A stretch of 64,000 nucleotides of DNA. Source: Paenibacillus sp. NEAU-GSW1 (GTDB lineage: Bacteria; Bacillota; Bacilli; Paenibacillales; Paenibacillaceae). Positions 42,314 to 51,724 of this stretch are shown piece by piece (within the stretch, counting starts at the first letter, position 1; every line of letters starts with the position of its first letter). The stretch lies in contig NZ_WOVL01000004.1 in NCBI RefSeq assembly GCF_009737085.1, positions 168,098 through 232,097 on the forward strand, read 5' to 3'. The position numbers and the translations under genes are program-made. Under the pieces are notes generated by a model. It searched no databases and had not been told where the DNA came from. It saw nothing but the letters and a program-made list of their open reading frames with translations.

Positions 42314-44329
42314 TTACAGGTTGTATAGCGAGGAAGTGACGCGCAGCAGCAGCTCCCTCTCGCTGATTAGCTCGGGAGCCGCCGGCGCAGCCGCCGCCAT
42401 TCTAGCGCGGGCGGCAAAAGAAGCCGCGAGCCCCGCAGCGGCGGCTCGCGCCTGCCACGGCCGCGGCCCGGCGTCCCGCGCGGCCGCGAAACGCTCCGCC
42501 GCTGCGGGCCATTCGCCTGCGGCTGCCGCAATAGCGCCCGCTGCAAGCAGCGCGGGCGCCGCCGGTTCCGGCGCAGCGCTGCGCAGCAGCTGCGCCGCAT
42601 AAGCGCTGCTGACCGCGGGGACATCCGCGGCCAGCAGCGCGCACCATTGCAGCGGCGGGAGCGCATGCGCCGCCGCTGCTTCATGCGCGGGCGCGGCGGC
42701 AAGCAGCGCCTGCCACGCGGGCCAAGCGCGGACGCGCAGCAGCGTCCGCGCGAACGCCGCCGGCGCAAGTCCGGCGGCGCTGGCCCGGAGCAGCGCCTGC
42801 TCCGCCAGCGCGCGGCTCGCCGCTTCGTCCGGCCGAGCCGCTCCTTCAATACTGGCTCCGCCAGTTTCGCGCAGCTCAAGCGCAGCCAAATAAGCCGCCG
42901 CTTCCCTTTGCAGCCGCCCGCTACCTCCAGCTTCAGCTAGCTGCTTCCACAACGCCCGGCCCGCTTCCGCATCACCGCGCTGAACAAGCCTTAAACCCCG
43001 CCACAGCAGCAATCTTTCTCTTTGAACGCCGATCGCCGCGAACCCGATCCTTTCAACGGAGGGCAATAGCTCCAGTCCTGCATCAGCTATCAGATGAAAC
43101 AACGGCTCGCTCTCCGCTATTCCGTCTTTTCCCGTTCGCCCGCTGTTCGATTGTACGAAGCGTGCAAACGCCTCTTCCCCTAACGGGCGAAGCTGCGCGT
43201 CCAGCGCACCTAGCAGCAGCAAACGTTCCCAGGCTGGCCAATAGTTTGGCCGCAGCTGCAACGCTTCGGCGTAACCGTTCGCCGCTTCCTGCCAGCGGTA
43301 ACGCCGCTCCTCGGCAAATCCGGCGGCGCATCGCGTTCGGTACGAGCCCGCTCCTGGCGCGGACGTATACCGGAGCGGCGCCATCCCCACCTCAAGCGCC
43401 CGTGCGTAAGCGGCAGCCGCCTCATCCGCGCGGTCTCCCTCAAGCATCGCTTGCGCCTGCGCCTCGTACAAATCAGGAAAATCCGCAAAGCCCTTCTCCC
43501 GCCACCCCCGCTCCGCCCAGCATTCCGCCTCCTGAAGTCGTCCGAAAGCCCGCAGCGCATGGCTCAGCTTTAATACGACATCGGATGTGCGAGCCTCATC
43601 CGGCGGCAGCTCGCAAGCAAGCGGTTCAAGCCACGCCGCCGCCATCCCCCACTCCCCATACGTAAAATATTCCGTCCCCTTCGCATAGCGAAGGGAAGGG
43701 GCATCCGGGTTGTGGCGCAATGCGGCGTCGATAATACGGCCGTTCCGCTCTCTTTTCTTCCGTTCCGACAGCCGTTCCGGCCGATAGCCCTCATGCAGCA
43801 TCATCGCCTCGGCGAATCCAATCGCGTTTTCCCCGTAATGCCGGATGATGGATGTCGCCGCCTCTTCATGAATGGCGCCTGCAAAACGGATGCGCGGATC
43901 GTTGCGAAACAGCCTGCAGGCTAGATCGGAAACCGTTCCCTCTCCGTTTCCAAGCCTCTCGATGTAACTGATGATTCGAACATAGTACCCGCTTCTCAAC
44001 CGGTCGGCCAAAAGCTTGCTCCACCGCTCCAGCGGCAGCGGCTCCAGCCGTTCATCCGCATCGAGCACAAGCAGCCAAGGCTGAGAGGCGGCGGCAAGCG
44101 CTTGATTGCGGGCAGCGGAAAAGTCATCCTTCCAAGCCGTCCGAACAACCTTTGCGCCGTACCGCTTCGCTATTGCTATTGTTCCGTCCGTCGAGCCGGT
44201 ATCGGCGATCACGATCTCCGATACATAAGGAAGGGCGGAGCGGAGACAAGCTTCAAGCATCTGCTCTTCGTCCTTTACGATCATGCATAACGACACCGGC
44301 AAGAAGCCGCCTGCCCCTTGGATATTCAT
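42314..44329 (-). CDS. GT2-TPR glycosyltransferase (third of three)
   Basis: A 671-residue protein. An N-terminal family 2 glycosyltransferase (about 10-230; SLCMIVKDEEQMLEACLRSALP, IADTGSTDGT, WKDDFSAARNQAL and the metal motif VLDADERLEP) is of the SunS-like type. TPR-like helical repeats follow (from about 240; SLRYAKGTEYFTYGEWGMAAAWLE). The last 200 residues are extremely Ala/Arg/Leu rich, and their DNA (about 42350-42850) is markedly more GC-rich than the 5' half. No signal peptide. GGGGAGG precedes the ATG by 9 nt. It lies 18 nt downstream of the second gene of the trio, so it belongs to the same operon. Acceptor is probably a protein; unknown. Confidence 0.85.
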   Translation of the reverse strand: MNIQGAGGFLPVSLCMIVKDEEQMLEACLRSALPYVSEIVIADTGSTDGTIAIAKRYGAKVVRTAWKDDFSAARNQALAAASQPWLLVLDADERLEPLPLERWSKLLADRLRSGYYVRIISYIERLGNGEGTVSDLACRLFRNDPRIRFAGAIHEEAATSIIRHYGENAIGFAEAMMLHEGYRPERLSERKKRERNGRIIDAALRHNPDAPSLRYAKGTEYFTYGEWGMAAAWLEPLACELPPDEARTSDVVLKLSHALRAFGRLQEAECWAERGWREKGFADFPDLYEAQAQAMLEGDRADEAAAAYARALEVGMAPLRYTSAPGAGSYRTRCAAGFAEERRYRWQEAANGYAEALQLRPNYWPAWERLLLLGALDAQLRPLGEEAFARFVQSNSGRTGKDGIAESEPLFHLIADAGLELLPSVERIGFAAIGVQRERLLLWRGLRLVQRGDAEAGRALWKQLAEAGGSGRLQREAAAYLAALELRETGGASIEGAARPDEAASRALAEQALLRASAAGLAPAAFARTLLRVRAWPAWQALLAAAPAHEAAAAHALPPLQWCALLAADVPAVSSAYAAQLLRSAAPEPAAPALLAAGAIAAAAGEWPAAAERFAAARDAGPRPWQARAAAAGLAASFAARARMAAAAPAAPELISERELLLRVTSSLYNL

Positions 44330-44347
44330 CCCTTGATCCCTCCCCTT

Positions 44348-45880
44348 TTACCAGCCTTCATACAGCGGAAAATAAAGCCGAATCGCCGTGACGGCCCGCT
44401 TCTCGATTGCCGAGCGCCGCTCCAGCTGCTCCTTCTCCAGCCAGCGGTCCGCTCGCGAGCGCCACTCGCCGGCCGCAGGCGGCATTTCCAGACCATCTGC
44501 TCCACTCGCACTGCCTTCACGGGCTGCTTGCCATTGCTCAGCAAACGGCAGCCCGCCGCTGTCTCCTTCTTGCAGCCGCTTCAGCCGTTCCGACAGCGAC
44601 AACCGCAAGCTATCGTCCGCCGCTGCGGATGCATGCCGGGCTAGCCACGACAGCGCCGCATCGTGACAGCCGGAAGCCGCCATGACACCGGCCAGCTTTA
44701 CAATTGCTCCCTCGTCCGGACAATGCAGCCTTGCGGCGAGCGCAGCTGTCAACAGCTCCTCCTGTCCGCTCGCCCGAAAATAGGCGCATAGACGGAACAG
44801 CGGAGGAAGCAGACTCGATTTCAGCTGGAGCGCCAGCACGTATGCTTGCAGCACGCTTTGATCGTCCTGCAGCGCCTCGCATAGCCTGCCAAGCAAATAA
44901 GCGGTCCTGAAGGTGCCCAAGCCGTCTTCCGTATGAAAATCCGGAGGCGATACCCCAAGACGGATCGCCTGTTCGGCAGCAGCTCTCGCTTCATGAAGCC
45001 TTCCCAGCTCCGCTAGCGCCAACGACCGGTAGTGCCACATGTCCGTATAGGCCGGATAGCGGGCGGCGCCCTCAGCGGCAACAGCCTCCGCTTCCTGCCA
45101 GCGCCCCATCATTTGCAAGCTAAGAGATTCATACTTAATTACGAGATGCGCATAGTTCAGCGTCTCGAAATCGACAGCCTTCCGCGCCAGCCGAAAAGCC
45201 TCCAGCGCCTCCGCTGGATTTCCGGCCCGGAGATGTTCAACGCCAATGTTGTAGCGGTGAAAGCCGTTTCCCGGATCTTCGGCAATAGCCCGCTTCAATA
45301 GATCCATGTTCCGCTTAAGCTTGCTTTTGGCTTCTATAACCTGAGGTCTATATCCGTAATGGCGGATGACCGCCTCCGTCAGAAAAAAAGCCGCGCCCGG
45401 ATAAACGCGCAAAACAGCTGCGGCGATTTGCTCGTGAATCCGCCCTTCAAAGCGAATGCGGCGATCATTTCTAAACATGCGCAGCACCGGATGAATCGTC
45501 GCTCCTTGCCCTTCGCCGTCGCCGACCACATTCCTTATTTGCAGCAGCAGCGCTGACAGCTCGGGGTTGCGCGCATGCTCTAACAATTGTTCTTTTGTTG
45601 CCGCGTCGAGCTGTTCATCCGCGTCGAGAAACAAAATCCACTCTCCCTGCGCCAGCTCCAGTCCGGCATTCCGCGCCTTGGCAAAATCATGGTCCCACGC
45701 GTAATTCACAATGACGGCATTGCGGCTCTCGGCAATGGCAACCGTTTTGTCCGAAGATCCGGTATCCACAATAATGATTTCATCAGCAATTCCCTGTACG
45801 CTATCCAGACAAGCAGGCAAAAAAGCTTCTTCGTCTTTAACGATCATGCATAAGGAAATGAGCTTCCGACGCTTTTCCAC
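44348..45880 (-). CDS. GT2-TPR glycosyltransferase (second of three)
   Basis: A 510-residue paralogue: LISLCMIVKDEEAFLPACLDSVQGIADEIIIVDTGSSDKT, YAWDHDFAKARNAGLELAQGEWILFLDADEQLD (metal motif DADE) and FEGRIHEQIAAAVLRVYPG form the transferase domain (about 1-225). At least five TPR-like units follow (GFHRYNIGVEHLRAGNPAEALEAFRLARK is the clearest). GTG start at 45880 follows GGAGGC. The gene begins 44 nt inside the 3' end of the upstream paralogue, so translation is coupled. Role inferred: transfer of a sugar to a cytoplasmic acceptor before export or assembly. Confidence 0.88.
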   Translation of the reverse strand: MEKRRKLISLCMIVKDEEAFLPACLDSVQGIADEIIIVDTGSSDKTVAIAESRNAVIVNYAWDHDFAKARNAGLELAQGEWILFLDADEQLDAATKEQLLEHARNPELSALLLQIRNVVGDGEGQGATIHPVLRMFRNDRRIRFEGRIHEQIAAAVLRVYPGAAFFLTEAVIRHYGYRPQVIEAKSKLKRNMDLLKRAIAEDPGNGFHRYNIGVEHLRAGNPAEALEAFRLARKAVDFETLNYAHLVIKYESLSLQMMGRWQEAEAVAAEGAARYPAYTDMWHYRSLALAELGRLHEARAAAEQAIRLGVSPPDFHTEDGLGTFRTAYLLGRLCEALQDDQSVLQAYVLALQLKSSLLPPLFRLCAYFRASGQEELLTAALAARLHCPDEGAIVKLAGVMAASGCHDAALSWLARHASAAADDSLRLSLSERLKRLQEGDSGGLPFAEQWQAAREGSASGADGLEMPPAAGEWRSRADRWLEKEQLERRSAIEKRAVTAIRLYFPLYEGW

Positions 45881-47939
45881 CGGCTCGCCTCCTTTGCAAT
45901 CCGTCCCGCCGGGTGAACCAGCCGAGCGCCTCCGTTTCGTTCAACGCAGCCGTCAGACGGTCTTTGTCTTGCGCCGGCCAGCCGCCGTCCCAGCTTCTGC
46001 CGCCGCTGTATTCCTCCGGCTGGAGCGCCTCAAGCGCCAGCTGCAAGCAAGCAGAAGCCGATGCGAGCCGTGCGCGGCCCGCGCAAGCCGTTTCCGCCGA
46101 CGCCGCTTGCTCGAGCAAAGGGAGAGCCGCATGATAAAGCCGTTTTTCATACAAAATCTCGCCCAGCCTAAAAGCCTGCTCCGCTGCGAGCCTTCCTTCG
46201 GCTTCATAGCTTCGCAGCATCCATTCCGCCGCCGCATCCGTATACCCCTCATCATAAAGATCCGTCTCGAATGCGTCTTTCAAGCCGGCGACTCTTTCGG
46301 CAAAACGTTTTGCCAGCGGCAGCATGCCGAGACGAATTGCCCGGCGCATAAACACTCGTGCGGCCGCTAATTGACGCTCCCCGGCAATTGGCGGCGGGAG
46401 CGCGCTTTTTGAAACCGAAATGATCGCATCAAGCTCCTTCGCCCACTCCAGCTGTGCGCGGCCCATCCATAAACGAAGCTTGCTCCAGCCCTCGGCAGAC
46501 ATTCTCCGCCCCTCCGCCCAGCAGCAAAGAAACCAGTCCACGACAGCGGCGCCGACCTCATCTGTGTAGACATTGGAACCTTCAACTAGTTCACAAAGGT
46601 TAGCGCACGCCTCACCACCCTTGCCGTTTCCAATCAGGCATTCGGCAAAAAGCAGTTGATCCCGCTCCGTCCGCATCCGTCCCTCCTCTTTAGACCACAA
46701 TGGAAGCGCGCATGCATAGGCGCCAATTCCACCGAGAACTCGTGCGGCAAGCAAGACGTTGTCGTCTCCGACTTGACCTTTCAGCCAATCGGCGATGGCC
46801 TCATCCTCCGCGCCTTCCAGCTTAAGCAGCTCGGCTAAACCTTGCAGCGCAGGCTCCCAAAGGGGCGCAGCCTCAAGCGCTTTTTCATAATGGCCTCTCG
46901 CACGCGCCGTATCGCCTGTACGCAAATACGTATCCGCTAATGCGCTATGTGCGCGATAAGTGCCGGAGCCCGCTTGCGAAATGTACCTTCCTTGATCTTT
47001 TCCACCTGCAGCGGCAGCATGTTCAAAAGCTTGACGAGCTTCCTTAAGCAAACCAAGCGCGAGCAAGCTTTCGCCATAAAGCAGCTGCAGCTCCGCGTAG
47101 TCGGGATAGCCTGCCGCTTCCCCTTGGAGCAATTGTCCGGCTTCCGCCGAGAGCCCGCAAGCCAGCAGTGTTTTGGCATAGTCTCGTACGAGCGCAGGCC
47201 GGTACGGCGCTTTCATCGGAGTCGCGGAATGCGACAGCCGAAACGCCTCCGCTGCTTCCTCCACCCGCCCCAATTGGCACAATGAAACGCCGTAATTATA
47301 AAGACAAAAAGGATCATTCGGCCGCTTGGACAGCTGCCTGGCAATGATCCGTAAATTTCGCTCCGCTTTCTTTTTACTCTGGAGAATTGAAGGCTTATAG
47401 CCATCGTGAAAAATAATGACGCCGGACTGGCTTCGCATCGTTTCCGTATCCGCCTCTTTAGCCGCCTTCTCGCTCTGCGAATCTATCCCATTGCGTACTA
47501 GCTGCTCATGAATTTCACCGCTGAACGCAATCCCTAGACCGTTTCGAAACAGTCTTGTCGCTTCGCTTGTGATCGCGTTACCGGTCCCGGTCTCATCGAT
47601 CATATGGACCATCGGCAGCTTGACTGCCGGCGTCTGCACGCGAGCCAGCTCCTCACGCAGCATTGCCAGATTTTCTCCATGGAGCCATTCGTCCGCGTCG
47701 AGGACAAGAATCCAAGCCGTCTGCGCATGAGCGAGCATCACATTGCGTACAGCTGAAAAATCGTCCTTCCACGGTACGGATATGACCTTCGCTCCAAAGC
47801 TGGCGGCAATGGCAGCAGATTCGTCTGTTGAGCCGGTGTCGGCGACAATCACCTCATCCGCAATGCCGCGGACGCTGCTTAAGCAGCGTCCCAGCAGATC
47901 TGCTTCGTTGTGAACCATGATATGAACGCCGAGCAGCAT
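45837..47939 (-). CDS. GT2-TPR glycosyltransferase (first of three)
   Basis: A 700-residue paralogue. The transferase domain (about 1-230) has GVHIMVHNEADLLGRCLSSVRGIADEVIVADTGSTDES, VPWKDDFSAVRNVML, WILVLDADEWLHGEN and FSGEIHEQLVRNG. The remainder is a long TPR superhelix (CLYNYGVSLCQLGRVEEAAEAFRLSH, AHSALADTYLRTGDTARARGHYEKAL). ATG at 47939 is favoured by GGGAGG at 7 nt; a second ATG lies 6 nt upstream. It directly follows the repeat-protein gene (gap about 20 nt), and its 3' end overlaps the next transferase gene by 44 nt. Together this is a four-gene unit: repeat protein, then three transferases. Confidence 0.88.
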   Translation of the reverse strand: MLLGVHIMVHNEADLLGRCLSSVRGIADEVIVADTGSTDESAAIAASFGAKVISVPWKDDFSAVRNVMLAHAQTAWILVLDADEWLHGENLAMLREELARVQTPAVKLPMVHMIDETGTGNAITSEATRLFRNGLGIAFSGEIHEQLVRNGIDSQSEKAAKEADTETMRSQSGVIIFHDGYKPSILQSKKKAERNLRIIARQLSKRPNDPFCLYNYGVSLCQLGRVEEAAEAFRLSHSATPMKAPYRPALVRDYAKTLLACGLSAEAGQLLQGEAAGYPDYAELQLLYGESLLALGLLKEARQAFEHAAAAGGKDQGRYISQAGSGTYRAHSALADTYLRTGDTARARGHYEKALEAAPLWEPALQGLAELLKLEGAEDEAIADWLKGQVGDDNVLLAARVLGGIGAYACALPLWSKEEGRMRTERDQLLFAECLIGNGKGGEACANLCELVEGSNVYTDEVGAAVVDWFLCCWAEGRRMSAEGWSKLRLWMGRAQLEWAKELDAIISVSKSALPPPIAGERQLAAARVFMRRAIRLGMLPLAKRFAERVAGLKDAFETDLYDEGYTDAAAEWMLRSYEAEGRLAAEQAFRLGEILYEKRLYHAALPLLEQAASAETACAGRARLASASACLQLALEALQPEEYSGGRSWDGGWPAQDKDRLTAALNETEALGWFTRRDGLQRRRAGGKASEAHFLMHDR

Positions 47940-47961
47940 TGCCATACCTCCCGCATGAGCC

Positions 47962-49338
47962 TTAAGTGCCTTGCCCGTTAAAATAAACGTCCACCGTCGT
48001 CGCGTTGCCAGCCGTCGTCGATTTCGAGGACAGCCTCGTATATTTCAGGAAGCGCTGCGGAACGAGAACCTCTACCGACCCTACCGCAATGCCCGAATCG
48101 GTCGATACGTCCGTATACCAGTTCGTTCCGTTCGCGCTTATTTCGACGATAGCATCAGCCGCATTGACACCCGGACCTCTGTTGTATACAAAGAATGAGT
48201 AAGTGCCGTATACGCTGGTCGTTACCGACATAATGGAGGCAAAAGCATCCGTTGTCGCTACGGTCAAGCTGGTTGCTTCTTGAAAGCTTTTTTGCGATAT
48301 CGAGGTGACGCTGCTCAATGTACCAGCTGTAATCGTCGCTCCTAGCACTGCTGCAAGCGTACCGGTCGTGATCGTCGCTCCTAGCACCGCATCCAGCGTT
48401 CCCGCCGTGATCGTTGCTCCCGATACCGCAACTGTACCGCCTGACAATGCGACCGTGCCTCCCGAAATTGCCACTGTTCCGCCGGTAATTGTCGCTCCAA
48501 GTATCGCTGCCAATGTACCCGTCGTGATCGTCGCTCCAGACACCGCCGCCAACGTACCGGTCGTGATCGTCGCTCCTAGCACCGCATCCAGCGTTCCCGC
48601 TGTGATCGTTGCTCCCGATACCGCGACGGTACCTCCCGACAGTGCAACAGTGCCTCCCGAGATTGCCACTGTTCCGCCGGTAATTGTCGCTCCAAGTATC
48701 GCTGCCAATGTACCCGTTGTTATTGTCGCACCGGATACCGCCGCCAACGTACCCGACGTAATCGTCGCTCCTAGCACCGCATCCAGCGTTCCCGCTGTGA
48801 TCGTTGCTCCCGATACCGCGACGGTACCTCCCGACAACGCGACCGTGCCTCCCGAGATTGCCACTGTTCCGCCGGTAATTGTCGCTCCAAGTATCGCTGC
48901 CAATGTACCCGTCGTGATTGTCGCTCCCAATACCGCAGCTAATGTACCCGTCGTGATCGTCGCTCCAGACACCGCCGCCAACGTACCGGTCGTGATCGTC
49001 GCTCCTAGCACCGCATCCAGCGTTCCCGCTGTGATCGTTGCTCCCGATACCGCGACGGTACCTCCCGACAACGCGACCGTGCCTCCCGAGATTGCCACCG
49101 TACCGCCGGATATTGCAACGGTTCCGCCCGATACGGCTACTGTGCCGCCGGACAGCGCAACAGTACCGCCGGTAATGGTTGTCCCAAGCACGGCGTTAAT
49201 CGTTCCTCCGGCAGGTACAGTAAGCACTCGCCCAGCCGTATCCGTCGCGATTGCTTGTGAGGCGGACGTATCGTCTCTACCGAAAATGAGTGTACGCAGA
49301 TTGTCCGGATTCGGATTAAACGTTGAAAAGTTCGGCAT
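47962..49338 (-). CDS. Highly repetitive Ser/Thr/Gly protein with DUF6385-like C-terminus
   Basis: A 458-residue protein. The N-terminus NPDNLRTLIFGRDDTSASQAIATDTAGRVL resembles DUF6385-type proteins of Paenibacilli and Clostridia (from memory, unverified). Residues about 50-345 are tandem units: heptads GGTVA(I/L/V)S alternating with 13-mers GATIT(T/A)GTLAAV(L/S). These are arranged in a 65-residue super-repeat present about four times (DNA period 195 bp, e.g. 48481, 48676, 48871). The regular hydrophobic-Gly-Thr pattern suggests a beta-solenoid. The C-terminal about 110 residues form a beta domain (YSFFVYNRGPGVNAADAIVEISANG). No signal peptide, so release would depend on spore assembly or lysis. 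GGGGTGAG lies upstream. First gene before three glycosyltransferases, and Ser/Thr-rich, so it is a possible substrate (inference). Confidence 0.85.
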   Translation of the reverse strand: MPNFSTFNPNPDNLRTLIFGRDDTSASQAIATDTAGRVLTVPAGGTINAVLGTTITGGTVALSGGTVAVSGGTVAISGGTVAISGGTVALSGGTVAVSGATITAGTLDAVLGATITTGTLAAVSGATITTGTLAAVLGATITTGTLAAILGATITGGTVAISGGTVALSGGTVAVSGATITAGTLDAVLGATITSGTLAAVSGATITTGTLAAILGATITGGTVAISGGTVALSGGTVAVSGATITAGTLDAVLGATITTGTLAAVSGATITTGTLAAILGATITGGTVAISGGTVALSGGTVAVSGATITAGTLDAVLGATITTGTLAAVLGATITAGTLSSVTSISQKSFQEATSLTVATTDAFASIMSVTTSVYGTYSFFVYNRGPGVNAADAIVEISANGTNWYTDVSTDSGIAVGSVEVLVPQRFLKYTRLSSKSTTAGNATTVDVYFNGQGT

Positions 49339-49583
49339 TTCATCTCACCCCTTTTTCAGCTGTAATAGGCATGGCTGACCGTTCGGACGCGTATCCGCAC
49401 TGCATGTCCCGTCCCCATGCTTCCTATCCCTCTCGTTGTCCATGCTTCTATACGTTATGAGAACGAAGCAGCGATGGAAGCGGCATATGACGACCGCACA
49501 TCAGCCCCATATTTGTCGGTATCCATGCCTCCCCATGCAAAAACATGTCCGACGCATATGCTAGAAAGAGCCAATTTACTGCA

Positions 49584-51147
49584 TGTAAGGCCGATTCTGG
49601 CCTTACGCGGAGGCTCGACAGCTGCTTTTTCAGTTGTAAGGCCATTTTCGTCCTTACGCGTGCGTTGGGTGAGGTCACGAGAGACCATTCACTGCATGTA
49701 AGACCGATTCTGGCCTTACGCGGAGGCTCGACAGCTGCTTTTTCAGTTGTAAGGCCATTTTCGTACTTACGCGTGCGTTGGGTGAGGTACCGAGAGCCCA
49801 TTTACTGCATGTAAGGCCGATTCTGGCCTTACGCACTGGCTCGACAGCTGCTTTTTCAGTTGTAAGGCCATTTTCGTACTTATGTGTGCGTTGGGTGAGG
49901 TCACGAGAGCTAATTTACTCCTTGTAAGGCCGGTTCTGGCCTTACGCACTGGCCCGACAGCTGCTTTTACAGTTGTAAGGCCATTTTCGTACTTACGCAT
50001 GCGTTGGGTGAGGTCGCGAGAGCTAATTTACTGCATGTAAGGCCGGTTCTGGCCTTACAAGGAGGCTCGACAGCTGCTTTTTCAGTTGTAAGGCCATTTT
50101 CGTCCTTACGCATGCGTTGGGTGAGGTCCCGAGAGCTAATTTACTCCTTGTAAGGCCGATTCTGGCCTTACGCGGAGGCTCGACAGCTGCTTTTTCAGTT
50201 GTAAGGCCATTTTCGTCCTTACGCGTGCGTTGGGTGAGGTCACGAGAGCCCATTTACTGCATGTAAGGCCGATTCTGGCCTTACGCACTGGCTCGACAGC
50301 TGCTTTTACAGTTGTAAGGCCATTTTCGTCCTTACGCATGCGTTGGGTGAGGTCGCGAGAGCTAATTTACTGCATGTAAGGCCGATTCTGGCCTTACGCG
50401 GAGCTCGACAGCTGCTTTTACAGTTGTAAGGCCATTTTCGTACTTACGTGCAACGTTGGGTGAGGTCCCGAGAGCCCATTTACTGCATGTAAGGCCGGTT
50501 CTGGCCTTACGCGGAGGCTCGACAGCTGCTTTTACAGTTGTAAGGCCATTTTCGTCCTTACGTGCAACGTTGGGTGAGGTCCCGAGAGCCCATTCACTGC
50601 ATGTAAGGCCGATTCTGGCCTTACGCGGAGCTCGACAGCTGCTTTTACAGTTGTAAGGCCATTTTCGTACTTACGCATGCGTTGGGTGAGGTACCAAGAG
50701 CCCATTTACTGCATGTAAGGCCGATTCTGGCCTTACGCACTGGCTCGACAGCTGCTTTTACAGTTGTAAGGCCATTTTCGTCCTTACGCATGCGTTGGGT
50801 GAGGTACCGAGAGCCCATTTACCGCATGTAAGGCCGATTCTGGCCTTACGCACTGGCTCCACAGCTGCTTTTACAGTTGTAAGGCCATTTTCGTACTTAC
50901 GTGCAACGTTGGGTGAGGTCCCGAGAGCCCATTTACTGCATGTAAGGCCGGTTCTGGCCTTACGCACTGGCCCGACAGCTGCTTTTACAGTTGTAAGGCC
51001 ATTTTCGTACTTACGTGCAACGTTGGGTGAGGTCCCGAGAGCCCATTTACTGCATGTAAGGCCGGTTCTGGCCTTACGCACTGTCTCCACAGCTGCTTTT
51101 TCAGTTGTAAGGCCATTTTCGTCCTTACGCGTGCGTTGGGTGAGGGC
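49584..51147. repeat. Family A palindromic repeat array, about 14 copies of 113 bp
   Basis: Each unit has palindrome 1 (GTAAGGCC-6 nt-GGCCTTAC) and palindrome 2 (GTAAGGCC-ATTTTC-GTCCTTAC, one mismatch), about 52 bp apart. The linkers CTCGACAGCTGCTTTT and GTGCGTTGGGTGAGGT are conserved. Unit starts at 49584, 49697, 49810 and so on to about 51040. Copies vary mainly at a few linker sites (CGGAGG or CACTGG; CGTGCG or GTGCAACG). Both strands have repetitive open frames here because of the composition; none has a proper start. It separates the divergent surface-protein genes. Confidence 0.95.
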
Positions 51148-51190
51148 TCGAAGCATGGAACACTATTTAAAGAAGGCAAGAGGTGATCGA

Positions 51191-51724
51191 ATGACAAACT
51201 TCTCGGTTTTTAACAATGAGAACAGCCCTCTGTATACGCTCGTGAACAACACCTACAGCAGTCCCGCCGTCATATCCTCGCCCGAGGGAGACGCCGTCAA
51301 AAACGGGCGTTTATTTACGGTAACGTCTGCAAGCACCGCCGTCGGAGGCGGCTCCAATCTGCTCATTCAAATTACAAATCCGAATGGGAGCGGCAGGACG
51401 CTTTATATATCGCAAATTACAGGCGGCATTAGCGCAGCAGCCACCCTAAATGTTTATTCCGGAGGAACGGTAACCGGAGGAACAACGCCGACACCGTTCA
51501 ATCTGCGGTTCGGCAACGCGACCACAAGCATCGCCACGGCACGCACTTCGACCGGCAGCGTCGGCGGTTCGCCTACTCTGTTTCTGACAGCATTGCTTGC
51601 GGAAGGCATGTTCAACTTCCCTTTTGGCGGGGGTGTCATCGTTCCGCCTAACACATCCATCTCGATCTCAGTCGGCACCGGGGCGATTACAGCAGCAGCC
51701 AACATTACTTGGTGGGAATACTAA
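51191..51724 (+). CDS. Beta-rich Gly/Ser/Thr protein, paralogue 1
   Basis: A 177-residue protein beginning MTNFSVFNNENSPLYTLVNN and rich in Gly, Ser, Thr and Ala with alternating beta-strand patterns (SNLLIQITNPNGSGRTLYISQITGG, FPFGGGVIVPPNTSISISVG); it ends ITWWEY. No signal peptide or membrane segment. ATG at 51191 is set by AGAGGTGA 5-6 nt upstream; the frame runs left into the repeat array but that part is not coding. The downstream gene is a clear paralogue. The pattern suggests a jelly-roll or similar beta sandwich of a surface or spore-coat layer. Family not recognised. Confidence 0.8.
   Translation: MTNFSVFNNENSPLYTLVNNTYSSPAVISSPEGDAVKNGRLFTVTSASTAVGGGSNLLIQITNPNGSGRTLYISQITGGISAAATLNVYSGGTVTGGTTPTPFNLRFGNATTSIATARTSTGSVGGSPTLFLTALLAEGMFNFPFGGGVIVPPNTSISISVGTGAITAAANITWWEY

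Noticed and set aside
48305..49378. Long plus-strand open frame of 357 codons
   Set aside because: It is the antisense image of the repetitive surface-protein gene (Val-Ala-Pro-rich), kept open by the repeat. The minus strand has the ribosome-binding site and domain-like ends.
49584..51147. CRISPR array
   Set aside because: Regular palindromic repeats with 30-40 bp linkers look CRISPR-like, but the linkers are the same from unit to unit and no cas gene is present.
50795..51190. N-terminal extension of the 51.2 kb protein into the repeat array
   Set aside because: The extension is translated palindrome repeat without a ribosome-binding site; AGAGGTGA marks the ATG at 51191.
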